Assembly (NCBI GenBank): GCA_914767715.1
Contig: OU612068.1
Span: 16,990,001 to 17,054,000, forward strand
Direction: 5' to 3'
DNA: 64,000 bases
DNA from: Membranipora membranacea
Lineage: Eukaryota; Bryozoa; Gymnolaemata; Cheilostomatida; Membraniporidae
In this document: positions 47,465 through 59,887 of the stretch, piece after piece
How positions within the stretch are numbered: position 1 is the stretch's first letter
Layout of the letters: every line of letters begins with the position of its first letter
Position numbers and translations under genes: made by a program
The notes under the pieces: model-generated
Database searches by the model: none
The model's input: the letters and a program-made list of their open reading frames with translations, nothing else
What the model was told of the DNA's origin: nothing

Positions 47465-49629
47465 ACTTGGACCCGGTCGACAAGAAAGTGAAGGAAGATG
47501 TAGCAAATGCATTGTTTGAGCTCATGGAAGGTTATATTAAGGTCAAAGAAAAAGTTAAACCAACAGAAAAGTCAAAGGATGAAACAGGCAGGTTTTTGAA
47601 AGCAAAGGGGGTTTCAACCCTATGCTTATTAGGTCATCATGCATAACGAAAAAAACTGACAAACTTTCAGAAAAGACCATCCTAGCAAAGCTCCAAGATT
47701 ACTCTGCGATAATCTTGCTTGGATTTATTTAAAATGAAGCGAATCAATCCCAAACGTTGATCGAAGCTGTTCTATCTTTAGGTATCAACAGTCGCATTGA
47801 GCTCTTTTCTAAGCATCAACAAAAGAAGTATGCACACATCAAGGTGTACACCCCTAAGTTGACTAGGTAAGTAGAGGGAGAATTTAGATACTTAAATTGC
47901 TTTTTAATTGACTGTAAGACTCGTCAATTTTTTACAACTACTCTGCAAATGCTTTATGGTTTGATACCGCTTCTTTCAAAAGCAAGGTTTAGATGATCAT
48001 GATGAGTTTTATACAAATTTGTTTTTTAAAAAACCAAGTAGCATTTTCATATGTCCATGGTTGTCAGATACATATCAAAGAACAGTTCTTTCACCTTACC
48101 AACTGTTTTCAATTCAAAGAATCCTTCTCATCTAATGTTGGGTAGGCGTAGGGGTATGATGGTAGCTTACTGGTACTGGTAGGTTATATTCAGAAAGGCC
48201 AGCCATAAAGAGCCAAAATATTGGCTAAAGGGTATGCGATGCGACCCAAACATAAAAGGTCGTCCAGAAAGATACCAGTTGAGGATCACCGATTTTTACT
48301 CATGGACAATTCTCTTTACTGTGGCCCTTATTTGCATTAGGCACATTATTGTTCACTACTTGTTTTATATACCATTGCGGCATATAAATAGAAAAATAAA
48401 AGAGCAGGATGTTTTTTATTTGTCTTTATATATCCTACAATGATTTACAAAACAATATTAAAATTAACATGTGTTATATGATATACACCTGATGCTCTAC
48501 TAACTTCTTTTGCAGGCTCTGTACAAGATCAGAAAGGTTTCCAAGAGTTCAAGGTAGGATGAGCTGTTTATCATAATTAAAGGGCAACCAAGGTTTCACA
48601 GCGATGCATTAATGGGTAGTAAATTATGTGCTAGGCAGCATCAGCTTTGTGCATTACGCGACGCAAAACTCAAAGTAGTTGCTGACTCTAAGCTGGGTAA
48701 CACTTCAATTTAGGTGAGGTTCCAAGACATGGCTGTTATGATGATAGAGTACAGGCTAAATAATAACAGGAACAGGAAACTGCTCTGTGGTATTCTATTT
48801 TAGCTGAGTTTGAGTACCTGATGGATGAAATGTTTCCCAATAACTCTGGCTGAATAATCATCTGAATTAGATTTGGTATTTTTTCCCTATTTCCCTATAT
48901 GCAGAAGGTGCAATCTGCTATCAATCAATGAGAACATGTTTGAAACCTTGGTTGCCCTTTAATGCACTTGTCCATACCAGTCTTTTAAAGAACAAAATAA
49001 TGAAACTTGTCAGTGTATATGGAAAACAATTCATGTGTTGGGTAAAAAAAATCAAATGTAAACTGTTACTCATTCCAGTCACAAGTTAGTCTTGCTGAAA
49101 ATACTGTTGTGCTCTATGCACTGAAGAGGTAAAAACGAAGTTATTAATTCTCTCAGTTTTATCTGTTTTTATATTAAACAATCATTGCATCTTTTTGTCT
49201 CTTTTAGCTTTCAATCATCATTTAAAGAGGAAATCATCTCACAATGGTGATTCGACAGAGAGTGGGTAAGTGTGAGTAATATTTTGTTCACAGGTTGAAC
49301 TCTTATTCTTCTCTGCCACCCGATGTCTTGGAATGAAGAAAAATTAGTTTTATCACTGTAACAGGGCAGGAGCAATCAATCAAGAATTGCTCCTTCAAAA
49401 GTACTTGAACCCGCGACTCCCACAGCGCCAATCTTCTTGCATGATTAATTGTACCATGTGTCTTAACAGATTTTGAATTTGAGAAAGTCATTGCAATACT
49501 CTGACTCTAACTAATATCGATTTTTTAAGTAGTGAAGAAGAAGATATGGAGATACTAGCCGGAGTTGCTGTGACCTCAGACGACCTATATACAACAAACA
49601 AAATGAGAAAAACCAAGCGTAAAACATGA
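47465..49629 (+). CDS. Unrecognised small basic protein (5' end not found)
   Basis: Five exons whose phases chain: 47465-47591, 47792-47866, 48516-48553, 49208-49265 and 49533-49629. Readable parts: DPVDKKVKEDVANALFELME (probably helical), RIELFSKHQQKKYAHIKVYT, KRKSSHNGDSTESGEEED (a Ser/acidic patch like CK2 sites), then ILAGVAVTSDDLYTTNK and a basic C-terminus MRKTKRKT. The composition suggests a nuclear or nucleolar protein, but no family was recognised. The ACAG|T acceptor at 47792 was chosen over one 10 bp earlier because the phase fits. The 38-bp exon is the weakest call. AATAAA follows at 49944. Confidence 0.45.
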
Positions 49630-50936
49630 AAGATCTCTGGAGGCGACTCGTCATAGCAATAATTGTTTACAGAAGCGGATTGGAAGCTACATTACTAGTT
49701 GAATCAACTAAAGTGAACTATTGAGGCCTTACCAGTGGTGGTGAATGTTATTTATTTTTCTTCGACCATGGCTAATGGCCATGCATTTACGATCCTCAAA
49801 GATCTGATGCCTTCATTTGGAATCATGGGCAAGGAGTCTATCCAATGATTAGCTTATTAACATTTGCAACCGAAGCTTACAAACTTTAGAAAGATGCTAC
49901 CTTATATTTGATTCTGCTGTAACTAATTACTAATTTTGTGCAAAATAAAACAATTTATGACGGTGTCATTTGAAATGATGGATGTCAATGGTTTTATTAG
50001 TTGGAACGAAGCATGGATGTATAATACATAAGTAATAAGTTTTATACTTTGTTAATAAAATTTAAAATAGTTTAAATCTTATCCCAAAGTCTTGCTATAT
50101 GAGGTTATATTCATATATACATACATATACAACATATATATATTCTGAATTTCGAGTTTAAGCCTCCGTTTGGAGTTGTCCTCTTGCTGTCTTGGTACTC
50201 TGTAGGCCACGCAGCACAGGAAGTAGGAGCTGAATTTAGCTTAATTTGTGAACCGCTAATAGTAGAATAAAAATTCTTTTTGATTCAGCATTTGTGTCAT
50301 TGCAAACCTCACGGACAGGGTTTTTTAAACAAAGGGTGTTTGAATGCTGGCTAATTTCAATTTTTGTGACAAAATTCATGAAAAATTCTAGGAAATTTGT
50401 CATCAATGCAGGCAGAAATTGATGAAGATGACTATCCGAAAACCAAAATTGTCTCCCAAACTATGTCTCGTAGAGTTTTCAATGGTACAGATCCTGATTC
50501 AAAGAGAATTTTCATCCTATTATAAGCGGTATTCAAGATGAGACCCCTTTGGTTTTGCCTTATCTCCAAGGCCCCATTTTTGTTTTGGGTCTCGGAGATA
50601 AGGCTAACTAAGGTTTAAGTGGTTGGTGCATTAAGATCTGGAGCTTCAAGGTTATCAAATAATTCATGACATTATCACATAGAGTGATCGAACACGTTTG
50701 CGAACCCTCTGCCCCACTCCTAAATATCAGATGGACATTGAAACTCCCAGCTGGATGTGATGATTGCGTGTGCTGATGGGAACTAAGGCATTCTGCTTGA
50801 TCTGCCAACAGCAATCTGCTCCACCTTGTTCTGATGCCAGTTAGAGTGCCTATACAACAAGTTTTCTATTTGAAGCAATTTTTAATAATAAAGATTTTAT
50901 TCTGATTATTTCATTCACAGATATCATTCTTGAAAG
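49630..50936. other. 3' flank of unknown gene / PGAM5 upstream
   Basis: No coding exon was seen. A TTCACAG acceptor at 50920 shows that PGAM5 has a leader exon upstream of its start codon; its position is not resolved. AT-rich (TA)n-like DNA lies near 50120. Confidence 0.5.
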
Positions 50937-53900
50937 ATGACCAGTTCAAGGCTACTGAAAACCATATTAGTTGGTATTGGTGTGACTGGCGCAGGAACGG
51001 CCGCTGCTGTAAAATATGCAGAAAAACAGAGAGTACACGCTAGCTGGACCACACATCACGCGACTCCTGAACCCACTCATAAATGGGACGATAACTGGGA
51101 CAAGTAAGGAACAATTCGCATAGACATCGATATTACACTATTAAGGATGTGTATATGTGATCGTTTGAGTCAATTCAGTAAGAGTACCTAACATGTACCC
51201 ACCCCTAACTATCAAAATTGATCTAGGGACATCACACGAAATTCCTGGTGATGGTACTCTTGCTAAGTGAATTCACTCTCTATCGATAAGAGATATACAT
51301 ACAATAGTATCTTTAGAGATCAGTGTGGGAACAATTAGGATTCCTGTTATAAGAGCACACAAAGTTTCCCTCATATTTGTTTTCAGACATGCGATTGTGT
51401 CCAAAATGTCAAATTTTTTCTTACATGTCCTTTTAAAGGCAACTTGTACACCCATACAACGTTCTTTTGGTGGGGTCGATACAGTGGATACTAAATTTTG
51501 AATAACCAACATGACTGAATACGTTCAGGCATAACAGTTTCTACAAGAACAAGAGCATCATTCATACGTTAGCAGTAGGCTTGTCTAGCTTATTTTTATA
51601 GAAAATATTTAGGATATATACTTTTCACCAACAGTATAAAGTTATATGTACAGTTATATTGTAATTTTACAGGCGACAATTTATTAAAACAGACACTCCA
51701 AAAGGCGAAGGAGATGGTGATAACAATGTGGAGAAAAAGCCTACTGCAACCCGTCATATAATCCTGATACGTCACGGACAGTACAATCTGAAGAGTGAGG
51801 CAGATGAGGATAGGATACTCACAGAATTAGGTCAGTTCTCATCATTCTCCCTGTTCCCATTGTGTGATAAAGATTACAAAAACCGAAATTTTATAATCTG
51901 CCAGAAGAAGGACGTTCTGCAGTTGGCTGCAATTTAGCAATCATAGTCACGCCTAAAGTTCAAGGTTATTTGACAGTTGCAACAATGGTTTGTTGCTGAC
52001 CGAAGAAGATCAACGGAATTTACTACCACTCTGTTGTTGGTTAATATAAGCCTCTGCTCGTGGCACGCATTGGATGTTTCCATAATGTGACATTTCTTTC
52101 ATCACAATGCAAATGCACTTATGAGATCTAAAAAAAACTGTATCTAGTGTCTAGCAAAAAGAGGAGACAATTCCTAACTCAATTCAATTTACATACATCG
52201 CCTCAGCTCTCACCATCTTGTTTTTTTCCAAGTCTCTAGCAATTACTGTGTTATATTATAAACTAAGTGGATGATACAGACCAACAAAATCTTACCAACC
52301 TATTCACAGCTCCGGTCCGGCCTAGCCTGTCTTGACAAGCTTGTCAAGACAGGTATATGACATTATTATGCAAATAATAAATAGAATTATCTTTAATGAG
52401 CATCGATCATTTCCTTACAGTATAGTAGGAGATATGGCAGTTACACAGGTTTAATCATTTTAGGAAGAGTGCAAGCTGATCTGACTGGGGCTCGGCTTAA
52501 AACCTGCAATTTTCCAAACATCACAAGAATTGTGTACTCGACAATGACAAGAGCAACTGAAACTGGTAAAATCATCTCGAAGCATCTCCCTGATGTGCCT
52601 GTTGAATATTGTTCACTTATACGAGAGGGTGCTCCCATACCCCCTGAACCACCGATAACTCACTGGCGTCCTGAGGCACAGGTAAATGCTTTTTTTTTCA
52701 TATTTTATATTTATACATAGGCATGGTTCACCCCATAAACCCCTAGTGTCCAACCTATGGCTAATGAGCCCCATTGGCTCATTTTAAAAGATCAGTGGCT
52801 CATTACCTTGTTTCGCAATTTCGCTCCCAGGGGGGGGGGAACTGATATGTGCTTCATCATAAATCATCAATAGTACATTGGCTAGATATGGTATCTCTAC
52901 TCTCACACAGGCTCTATCTAACGTCAAGAAATTTGATATTGGCTCTCTGCATAAAAAAGGCTGGGCACTTAGGCCATAGACACAGTTGTGCTTGCTAGGA
53001 AGATTCAATTTAATTGGTATTGAATGTAAACTGATATACAGGCAATTGCATGAGATTTATAAAGCACCATGATATGATCAGGTTCTACACTGATAAATGT
53101 CTAAGTTTCACCTCACCCCTTCTGCTAATCACACTTTAGTATCAGACTGTATACATTATTACACATTATCATATTTCATAAATTCCTCCTGTTTTAGCAG
53201 TTTTATGTTGACGGAGCAAGAATAGAGGCTGGGTTTAGGAAATTTATGCATCGAGCTCCCCCAACACAAGAAGAAACAAGTTATGAGATCATTGTGTGCC
53301 ATGCCAATGTCATCAGATACTATGTGTGCAGGTGGGTAGACACAACCAAGGTTTAATACTTCCCACTATCACATCCCAACCAAAATGTAGTGCATATTTG
53401 CTTTCAAGAGCTGGAAGCATCCCTGCCTCAAAGCCAATCTGAACGCTTCAAGATTTACAGTAAAGTCCAGAGGCCAATATGAGAATAACACTGTGGTCAT
53501 CTTATAAATATATAGTCCTTTGGTCCAACTTTCAAACACAATGGTCTAATATCCATTAAAATTAGTTGAAATCACCCGCCTCCCAAAGCTCAAACTCTAG
53601 TGGTAACTTCTTGCCTTTAAAACATTAGTGGTGGCCAATCTTCTATTACAAACAAGTCACTGCATTCAAGAATTATCAATGTCTCATCATCAACAGTTGG
53701 ACAGTTAACTGTCATCATGCAAGATTGTTCTAGCATATTATTTGCATTCTCATATAACCAGGAAATAGTGCCACCTATGTCACTCGCCATTTACATTATT
53801 CCCTCAGTTGGAGCCATCATAATTATGTACTCGAACATGAGATGGTGCAATTTTTCTGATTTAGAGCATTGCAGCTACCACCTGAAGCGTGGCTGAGAAT

Positions 53901-54015
53901 GTCCCTACATAACGGAAGTATGACCTGGCTGACTATTCGTCCTAACGGGAGAGTATCTCTAAGGATGCTTGGAGATTGTGGATATATGGACACAGACAAG
54001 CTGACAACTACATAA
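50937..54015 (+). CDS. PGAM5: PGAM5, mitochondrial Ser/Thr/His protein phosphatase
   Basis: PGAM5 is a histidine-phosphatase-fold enzyme of the mitochondrial membrane that dephosphorylates protein Ser/Thr/His and acts in mitophagy and cell-death signalling. Five exons: 50937-51103, 51673-51830, 52464-52681, 53198-53331 and 53865-54015, encoding 275 aa. Residues about 9-27 form the N-terminal membrane helix. WDDNWD (50-55) is the multimerisation motif (WDPNWD in vertebrates). RHGQ carries the catalytic His (residue 90). [16 protein letters not shown] and [12 protein letters not shown] complete the active site, and the C-terminus [13 protein letters not shown] is typical. All catalytic motifs are present. 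Exon 4 has a NAGNAG acceptor. AATAAA at 54173. Intron 1 holds a dispersed repeat, intron 2 a 28-bp palindrome. Confidence 0.97.
51122..51335 (+). repeat. Dispersed repeat of about 210 bp, copy 3
   Basis: It starts AGACATCGATATTACACTAT, includes GAGTACCTAACATGTACCCA and TTGCTAAGTGAATT, and ends GATCAGTGTGGG. It is the most diverged at its start. Confidence 0.7.
52326..52353. repeat. Perfect 28-bp palindrome, CCTGTCTTGACAAGC family, copy 2
   Basis: CCTGTCTTGACAAG is followed directly by its exact reverse complement. It is the same unit as at 43601 without a loop. It lies in PGAM5 intron 2. Confidence 0.75.
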
Positions 54016-54172
54016 GAACAGCCTTTCTGTCACACATAAGAAATTTCTAATACTGGATTTTCAAGGACTGAAGCATGAGCTAGTCTTTTGGATCTTGATT
54101 TTCTAAACTAAGTCATGACTGTTTTAAAGCATTTTGTACTTAAATTTATCGAATTCAGTTTTTTCTTTCTCA

Positions 54173-54178
54173 AATAAA
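54173..54178 (+). terminator. Poly(A) signal of PGAM5
   Basis: AATAAA occurs 158 bp past the PGAM5 stop. PGAM5 and SUMO converge here. The SUMO signal, AATAAA on the minus strand, is near 54703. Confidence 0.55.
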
Positions 54179-54795
54179 CTGGTCTATCAACGAAAGACTG
54201 CCTAGATCCTAGCCACAAAATCTGTATTAATCTAGCGACAGGTTCTTGAATGTTGCAACTCTCATGGCTAATGTCAGCATATTCAGATCCCAACAAAATA
54301 CAGCCGGACAAGTGAATAATTCTTGTACCTAACAAAAATTCGATCAAACAGTCTTCCATTGCCTAAATACATCACATATTTTATTTTGTTTACTCAAATA
54401 ACCTGATGATGTGACGAGTGAAGTACTATTTAGATGAATGTACAATACACAGTAGTAGTAGAAGTAGAGAGAATAGATGCACATATATACAAGAATGAAG
54501 GCGAGAAAAAAATGGACCCGACTCAATGACACATTTCCAAGAGAAAAAACTATTCACAGGTTAAAATGATGCTATGTTAGTTATTTATGTGCATCGGCCA
54601 ACCCTCGTGCCAAACTAGAATATCCTTTCTTATTTAGCCTCTGCCTTCCGTACCTGTTGGTCCATCCATACCTTTTGTTAATAATACTAAAAAATACTAG
54701 CCATTTATTTCTGTGTGAGGCAGCACATTGCTATTCTTGCTGCTTATTAGTAATTGTCTAGCATTTGTTTTATGTATATATCTTAGCTTTGTCTC

Positions 54796-57149
54796 TCACA
54801 ATGAGAAACCGCCTGTTTGTTCCTGGTATACTTCTATACAGTCATCATCTTCCATCCCCAGCTGAAAAAGAAATGTCATACATTAGAAATTCTTTAACGC
54901 AAATAGATGATATACTACATCCTTAATCTACCATGCACAACCAAGTAGTCAGACTGTAGTGGTGAACTATTTTGATTTTTCAAGATAAATTTTTTTGTCT
55001 GTTCACTTTTAAGAAAACCTCTATAAATAAATAAATATAACTGACAGTGACAAAAAGGGGAGTTGTCTTTCCTTGTCATGAGACAAGGAAGCCAACCCTC
55101 CTTGAACGTACATTCTTATCAAGAGCAACCATAAAGGTAAATAAAATATTATTTACCTATATAATATTACATCTGTATTAGTTTTGTGAGCGCAGCATGG
55201 TCTTTGAAAGCGAAAAGTTTACAAACAATGACTTACGCTATTTGGCGTTTCTTCATCATCAATCCTCCTTCCATCAAAGAAAAAACGTAATGATCCTACT
55301 GGTAATCCCTGTAAAAAAGGTGGTTCACACAACTTTAAGAACTCCCTATTTATATGGAAACATCAAGTATCATGACATTAAACTTGACAGTCTGTCAAGA
55401 ATCATCACTTTGCGCTACTTGATAAATGTTTTAAATACCAACAAGTAAGCTGCTAATTTCATTGAAGTTTTTGCTCACCACACCACTTCCATATTTGAGA
55501 GACAATGTCACTCAGTAGACAATGTATCTTTGTATTTCACAATGTAAGCAGAATTTTGTTTAGATTTGCATATAAGTTATTGGCAATATATTTTTATATT
55601 GATTACTCATGCACAAGCTAGACATAGTCTGACACCTAATATATATATATCAAGGAAACAAGGCATTACGCAAGCTACTAACAAGGAAAAATATAAAGTA
55701 TCAACAAGGAAAATATAACCGGCTCACAAGTGAACACAACTGGCATAACTCAGTCTACTCACCTGTTTTTGGCTATAAGTCTTCTTTAATTTTGACATGG
55801 GAGTGGACATTTTTACTTTAAAATGGATTTCTGATCCTTGATCCTGTCAAAGACAAAGAAAAGGGGTTAAAAATCACAGCAAAAACTTCATATCATGGTG
55901 ATGATGACTGATTCCTTTGATATTACACATTTTTATGCCATACAAGACTGGTTCCTAAGTTTCATGCTTACCTGCCCAACAACTTTAAGTGTGATATACT
56001 CTGTGGTTTCTTTTGAGTCTCCGCTAGGCCCAGACCCTCCATCTGGCTTAGAATCCTGTAACAAACATCACATTTTGTGTTATAATTGGACCATAGCATA
56101 TATACAATAAGTAATCGACTTTGTGAATAGTGAAGACTCTGTGATTACATGTGGTACCTTGTCCTCAACTTGATGCAGTTATGAAATCATATTTCAGTTC
56201 AGTTGACTAAAAATAGAAAACTACAAAAATTCTGACAGATTATTCAAATCGGAAAAAAGAGTAGGCCCCCTTCTCTGTAACGTATTGCCAGTCTTTTCTG
56301 CATAGTCATGATTGTGACTGCACAATCTATTTATTACTGGAACAAGGATATGCCATATTATGATTGACCATAAAAGCATAACAAAATACTGTCGTATTAT
56401 TTATGCAAAATACTGGTATTATTTCAACTTCTTTCTCCTATTCCGTTCATTTGAATTGGTGCTACGATTGATCCATCCAGAGATAGGGTGAACAACGAAA
56501 TCAAAAGTTTCATGATGTTACATGTAAAAATGGTGAAGGATTATAATAATATTTAAATTTATTTATTCTCCTGAGGAAAATCCAAAAGACATGCAGCTCA
56601 ATATGCAACAACATACTATACTTCTCTTCTACTAACCATGTTACTCTCATCAAAATAGAAGAATACAAAAATTTATCTGATTTACTTTCACATATGAAAA
56701 GAACAACTCGGGAGTAGAAGAGTAAATATATAAGTACCTAGTCTAAGCAAGGAGTGAGTTACTCCTTGGTCTAAGACTATTCTCTAGCTAGAGAGTAGCA
56801 GTAGATAGATATTTTTACATCACCATCATTCATTTCATGTATGTATCTTTCATTCATACCATTACCAGTCTATTGTTTGGTGCTTTTAGTTGCCCATGGA
56901 CAATCTTCACATAGGGAAGTTAAAACATTTTTGCTTTCCAATATAATTGAAGAAGAAAATGACTTCATCAGCCAGTTGAGTTTCTTACTTTCTGTTCATT
57001 CAATCAAGTTTTTAAAATTTTTAGCCAGGTCATTTCTCCCCAGCATGGCAGTTTCCTTAATGACACCAGAAACTTGAGGGTACAGTGGCAATGACCCCTA
57101 AATGGTTATTGGGAGCTTGCCTAGAGTTACTCACATTTGCATCAGACAT
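54796..57149 (-). CDS. SUMO1: SUMO (small ubiquitin-like modifier), SUMO1-like
   Basis: SUMO is conjugated to lysines of nuclear and other proteins by E1/UBC9. Five exons, all phase 0: 57149-57135, 56055-55972, 55843-55763, 55308-55237 and 54861-54796, encoding 105 aa. MSDAN is alone on exon 1. The beta-grasp fold follows: EYITLKVVGQ, SEIHFKVKMSTPMSKLKKTY, LRFFFDGRRIDDEETP and LGMEDDDCIEVYQEQTGG. The mature C-terminus is the GG; the tail FSL is removed by SENP proteases. YQEQTGG favours the SUMO1 branch over SUMO2/3 (QQQTGG), but invertebrate SUMOs are often not one-to-one, so the symbol is approximate. It is head to head with ACLY. Confidence 0.95.
56748..56768. mobile_element. Micro-palindrome insertion 3 (21 bp) with 7-bp direct repeats
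   Basis: It starts CAAGGAGT and ends ACTCCTTG, flanked on both sides by GTCTAAG (56741-56747 and 56769-56775). It lies in SUMO intron 1. Confidence 0.8.
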
Positions 57150-59804
57150 GTTTTCAGTATCCAAATTCGGTCTGATTTCTGAACTTTTATGGTGGGAATT
57201 CTTTCTTCTTCTTGTCAATGCGCTCGACTTCCAGATCCGGGCACTTTTGAAAGAAGTAAGTTTAAACTGCAACAAATATTAATGAATTCTGTTGCAGTGA
57301 ACACTTCATCAGGTCATATAATAGCCTTTGCGTTTTTATTTAGAATCATTCTTGGTATTATGAATAGAATACTGAAACGTCAATAGCTGCAGTATTTTGG
57401 CACAGAGGCTATAGTGTCAAGGCAATCTCAAAATTCAGAAGTGGTCTGATTTTTTCTTCTCATCATTCCATTCATTTGATTTCTCGACAGTACTGAGGCT
57501 GAATAGTTTCTGCTTTCGAGTTGGACTCACTGATTATCACATTGAATTGTAAGTCTGACAAAAATGTGCAGTATTGGTAATGTGCTGAGATTATATCTTA
57601 TAGATCTTATACTGTAAAGTTGCTGCAAGTGACTGAGCTTGCTTACTAACAGTAACTATCTATGTTGTATTTTCAATTTTGGTTACCTCAGTAAAGTTGT
57701 TTAGAAATTGCTTTGGTTGAGAACAAAAATGCTCACTTGTTTGTTGTTTGATGGGCATGGTTTGCCCTGGGAAATTGTTGCAGTGAGCTGCAGCAACTGT
57801 CTAACCGCTCCCCCCTTTTTGCCTTTGGCCTTATCACACAGAACCCAAGTCAAAGAATAAACAGTTACTTATATATATACCTATATATGAATTTTGCATG
57901 CACCAAATATATTATATCATATTTGTATATTAATTTTAAGTGCGTTAGGGTTTGCTCTATCCAAGGAGTAATTACGCTATTACTCCTTGCTCTATCTAAT
58001 CTTATCATCCATCGCAATTGCTGAATTGGTGGTTGCATTATGAATCGGCTCCAACGGCAACAGGTCAATTTTTTTTATCTAAAATCAATCCGGATTGACA
58101 TCCCTTAACCCCTTGAACCCTCGGCATGGCCATCCTAATTTATGGGCCCAAATTGTGGCAGAAACAATTAAAATCTGTTTGGAAATCCCAGTGTTCCTTT
58201 GTAGGATATGATAACTCCAGTATATGAAAATCTAAGATACAAAAATGCTTTTTATTTCACTAAGTTATTGAGTTTGTTTAGTAACGGACTACCTGTACTA
58301 TATCAATCAGCATTATTCTTGGGTCGTTTTTCGTTTACTCTTCTTGTATCTAATTGAGTATGACTATCTGTATCATAGGCTTCATTCTTGGCCCAAATGC
58401 TCGGTCAGTTGTTTCTACTTCATGCTTACCTTATCAAATCCACGTTCATGCATATTTTTGTTGGAAGGGTTAGATTCGATATTAGGCACGTGCTTAATGT
58501 TGCATGATAATCTTAAATAAATGTACAGTCGTTTTAACCACTGAACTTGATTGCATACTTTCTGTTGATGTTGTCAACAGTTGCTCTACGAACAAAAAAT
58601 TTCATGATTGAATGGTGATGTTTTGCAGGCCTAGGCCTAAGCTCTGGTAGGCATGTCATTGCTCATTTTGGCTCAATGTTTTACCAGATGCATATTGAGC
58701 AGTTGCTGCTTCACCTGATGCAAATCTTTAATAATTTGTACCGACAACCTTAGTTTTTATATTTGGTGTTAGTGATTTTGCAAGGATGATGGGCTTAGAA
58801 CAAAAGAAGATTCCTTGAAGCATCAGTTGTATAGTTTTTTACTTTAGATGTTTGCATACTAAAAGCAGCTTCTAATTCGCTTTGCTAACTAAGAACAAAA
58901 ACTTTGTTCTAAAACCACTGTCCAAATATCATCTGAAATAGAGTGACAATTAAATTCAAGCTGTTATAGTTTTTGATACCTGACATGTGCTTGCCAACAC
59001 TGTGACCATGAGAAACAGCTGATTTCTCATTTGACTGAGTTGTTGTTTTGTTTGATTTATAAAACATCAGGCTAATGTCACATCAGAGTCCAGATGATTG
59101 TCTCTTATTTTGATTGCTAATTTTGTAGTCCCCATATCTTATCATAAAATCTTATATTCTCATCTCTTGACTCCTTCATGTTGGTATCCTCCTTATGGTT
59201 CCCTGCATGTTAAAATAAACACAGCACAGATGCATGAATACTTTACTCACTGCTAAAAATTATCTAATACGAAAAGGGAAATTAAATTTGTGTGAGAATG
59301 AATCCTCTCATCTAGATATTTTTGTTTGATGCAAACAGCATTTAGGGCTTTCACATCCGGTTCTTTAGCAAATAGTTTGAAGCCGTTTATAAGACTGTCC
59401 ATATATTTGTGTTGTTTTGTAAGAAGCTTAGAAATATGATGAAGATGTATATAATATATACATTTTTATCCTATTCCTAAGCTCCTGCAAATGAGGCCAG
59501 ATTGAATTTCTTGAAGATGCTCAGTCAAAGCAATATTGGGTGCTTGTTGGTCTCTGCATCATTTTAATTGCAAAAGGCCATTGACTGAAACCTAGACATT
59601 GTAAAATCGAAGGTAAACCATATCATTTTGTTTGAGTGTGGAATTGCCAATATGAACTTTTATTGATCATCATGGCGAAAAATGTAATACCATCAGGATT
59701 AACAGCTTTGGGGTCCTTAAGAAATAGGGATATTGATTAAGAGTAACTAGTGTAGGTGGTACAGTAATGCTTCGTCTAATTCAATTTGTAATCTAATATT
59801 GCAG
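57150..59804. promoter_or_regulatory. Divergent SUMO / ACLY upstream region with ACLY leader intron
   Basis: SUMO's start codon faces ACLY. An acceptor (TATTGCAG, 59797-59804) 83 bp before the ACLY ATG shows a leader intron, so ACLY transcription probably begins far to the left, near SUMO, and a two-way promoter is likely. The leader exon was not located. Confidence 0.45.
57962..57989. mobile_element. Micro-palindrome insertion 4 (28 bp) with 7-bp direct repeats
   Basis: It starts CAAGGAGTAAT and ends ATTACTCCTTG, flanked on both sides by CTCTATC (57955-57961 and 57990-57996). Confidence 0.8.
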
Positions 59805-59887
59805 GCGTGAGCTGGTCGTGTATTTGACAAGCATTTCTGAAGAAGCGTACAGCTGAGTGCCATTGCATTATAACCAGATATCTCATC

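Noticed and set aside
49077-49131. Possible extra exon (SQVSLAENTVVLYALK) in the unknown basic gene
   Set aside because: Including it breaks phase with both neighbours and brings in-frame stops, while skipping it keeps all phases consistent.
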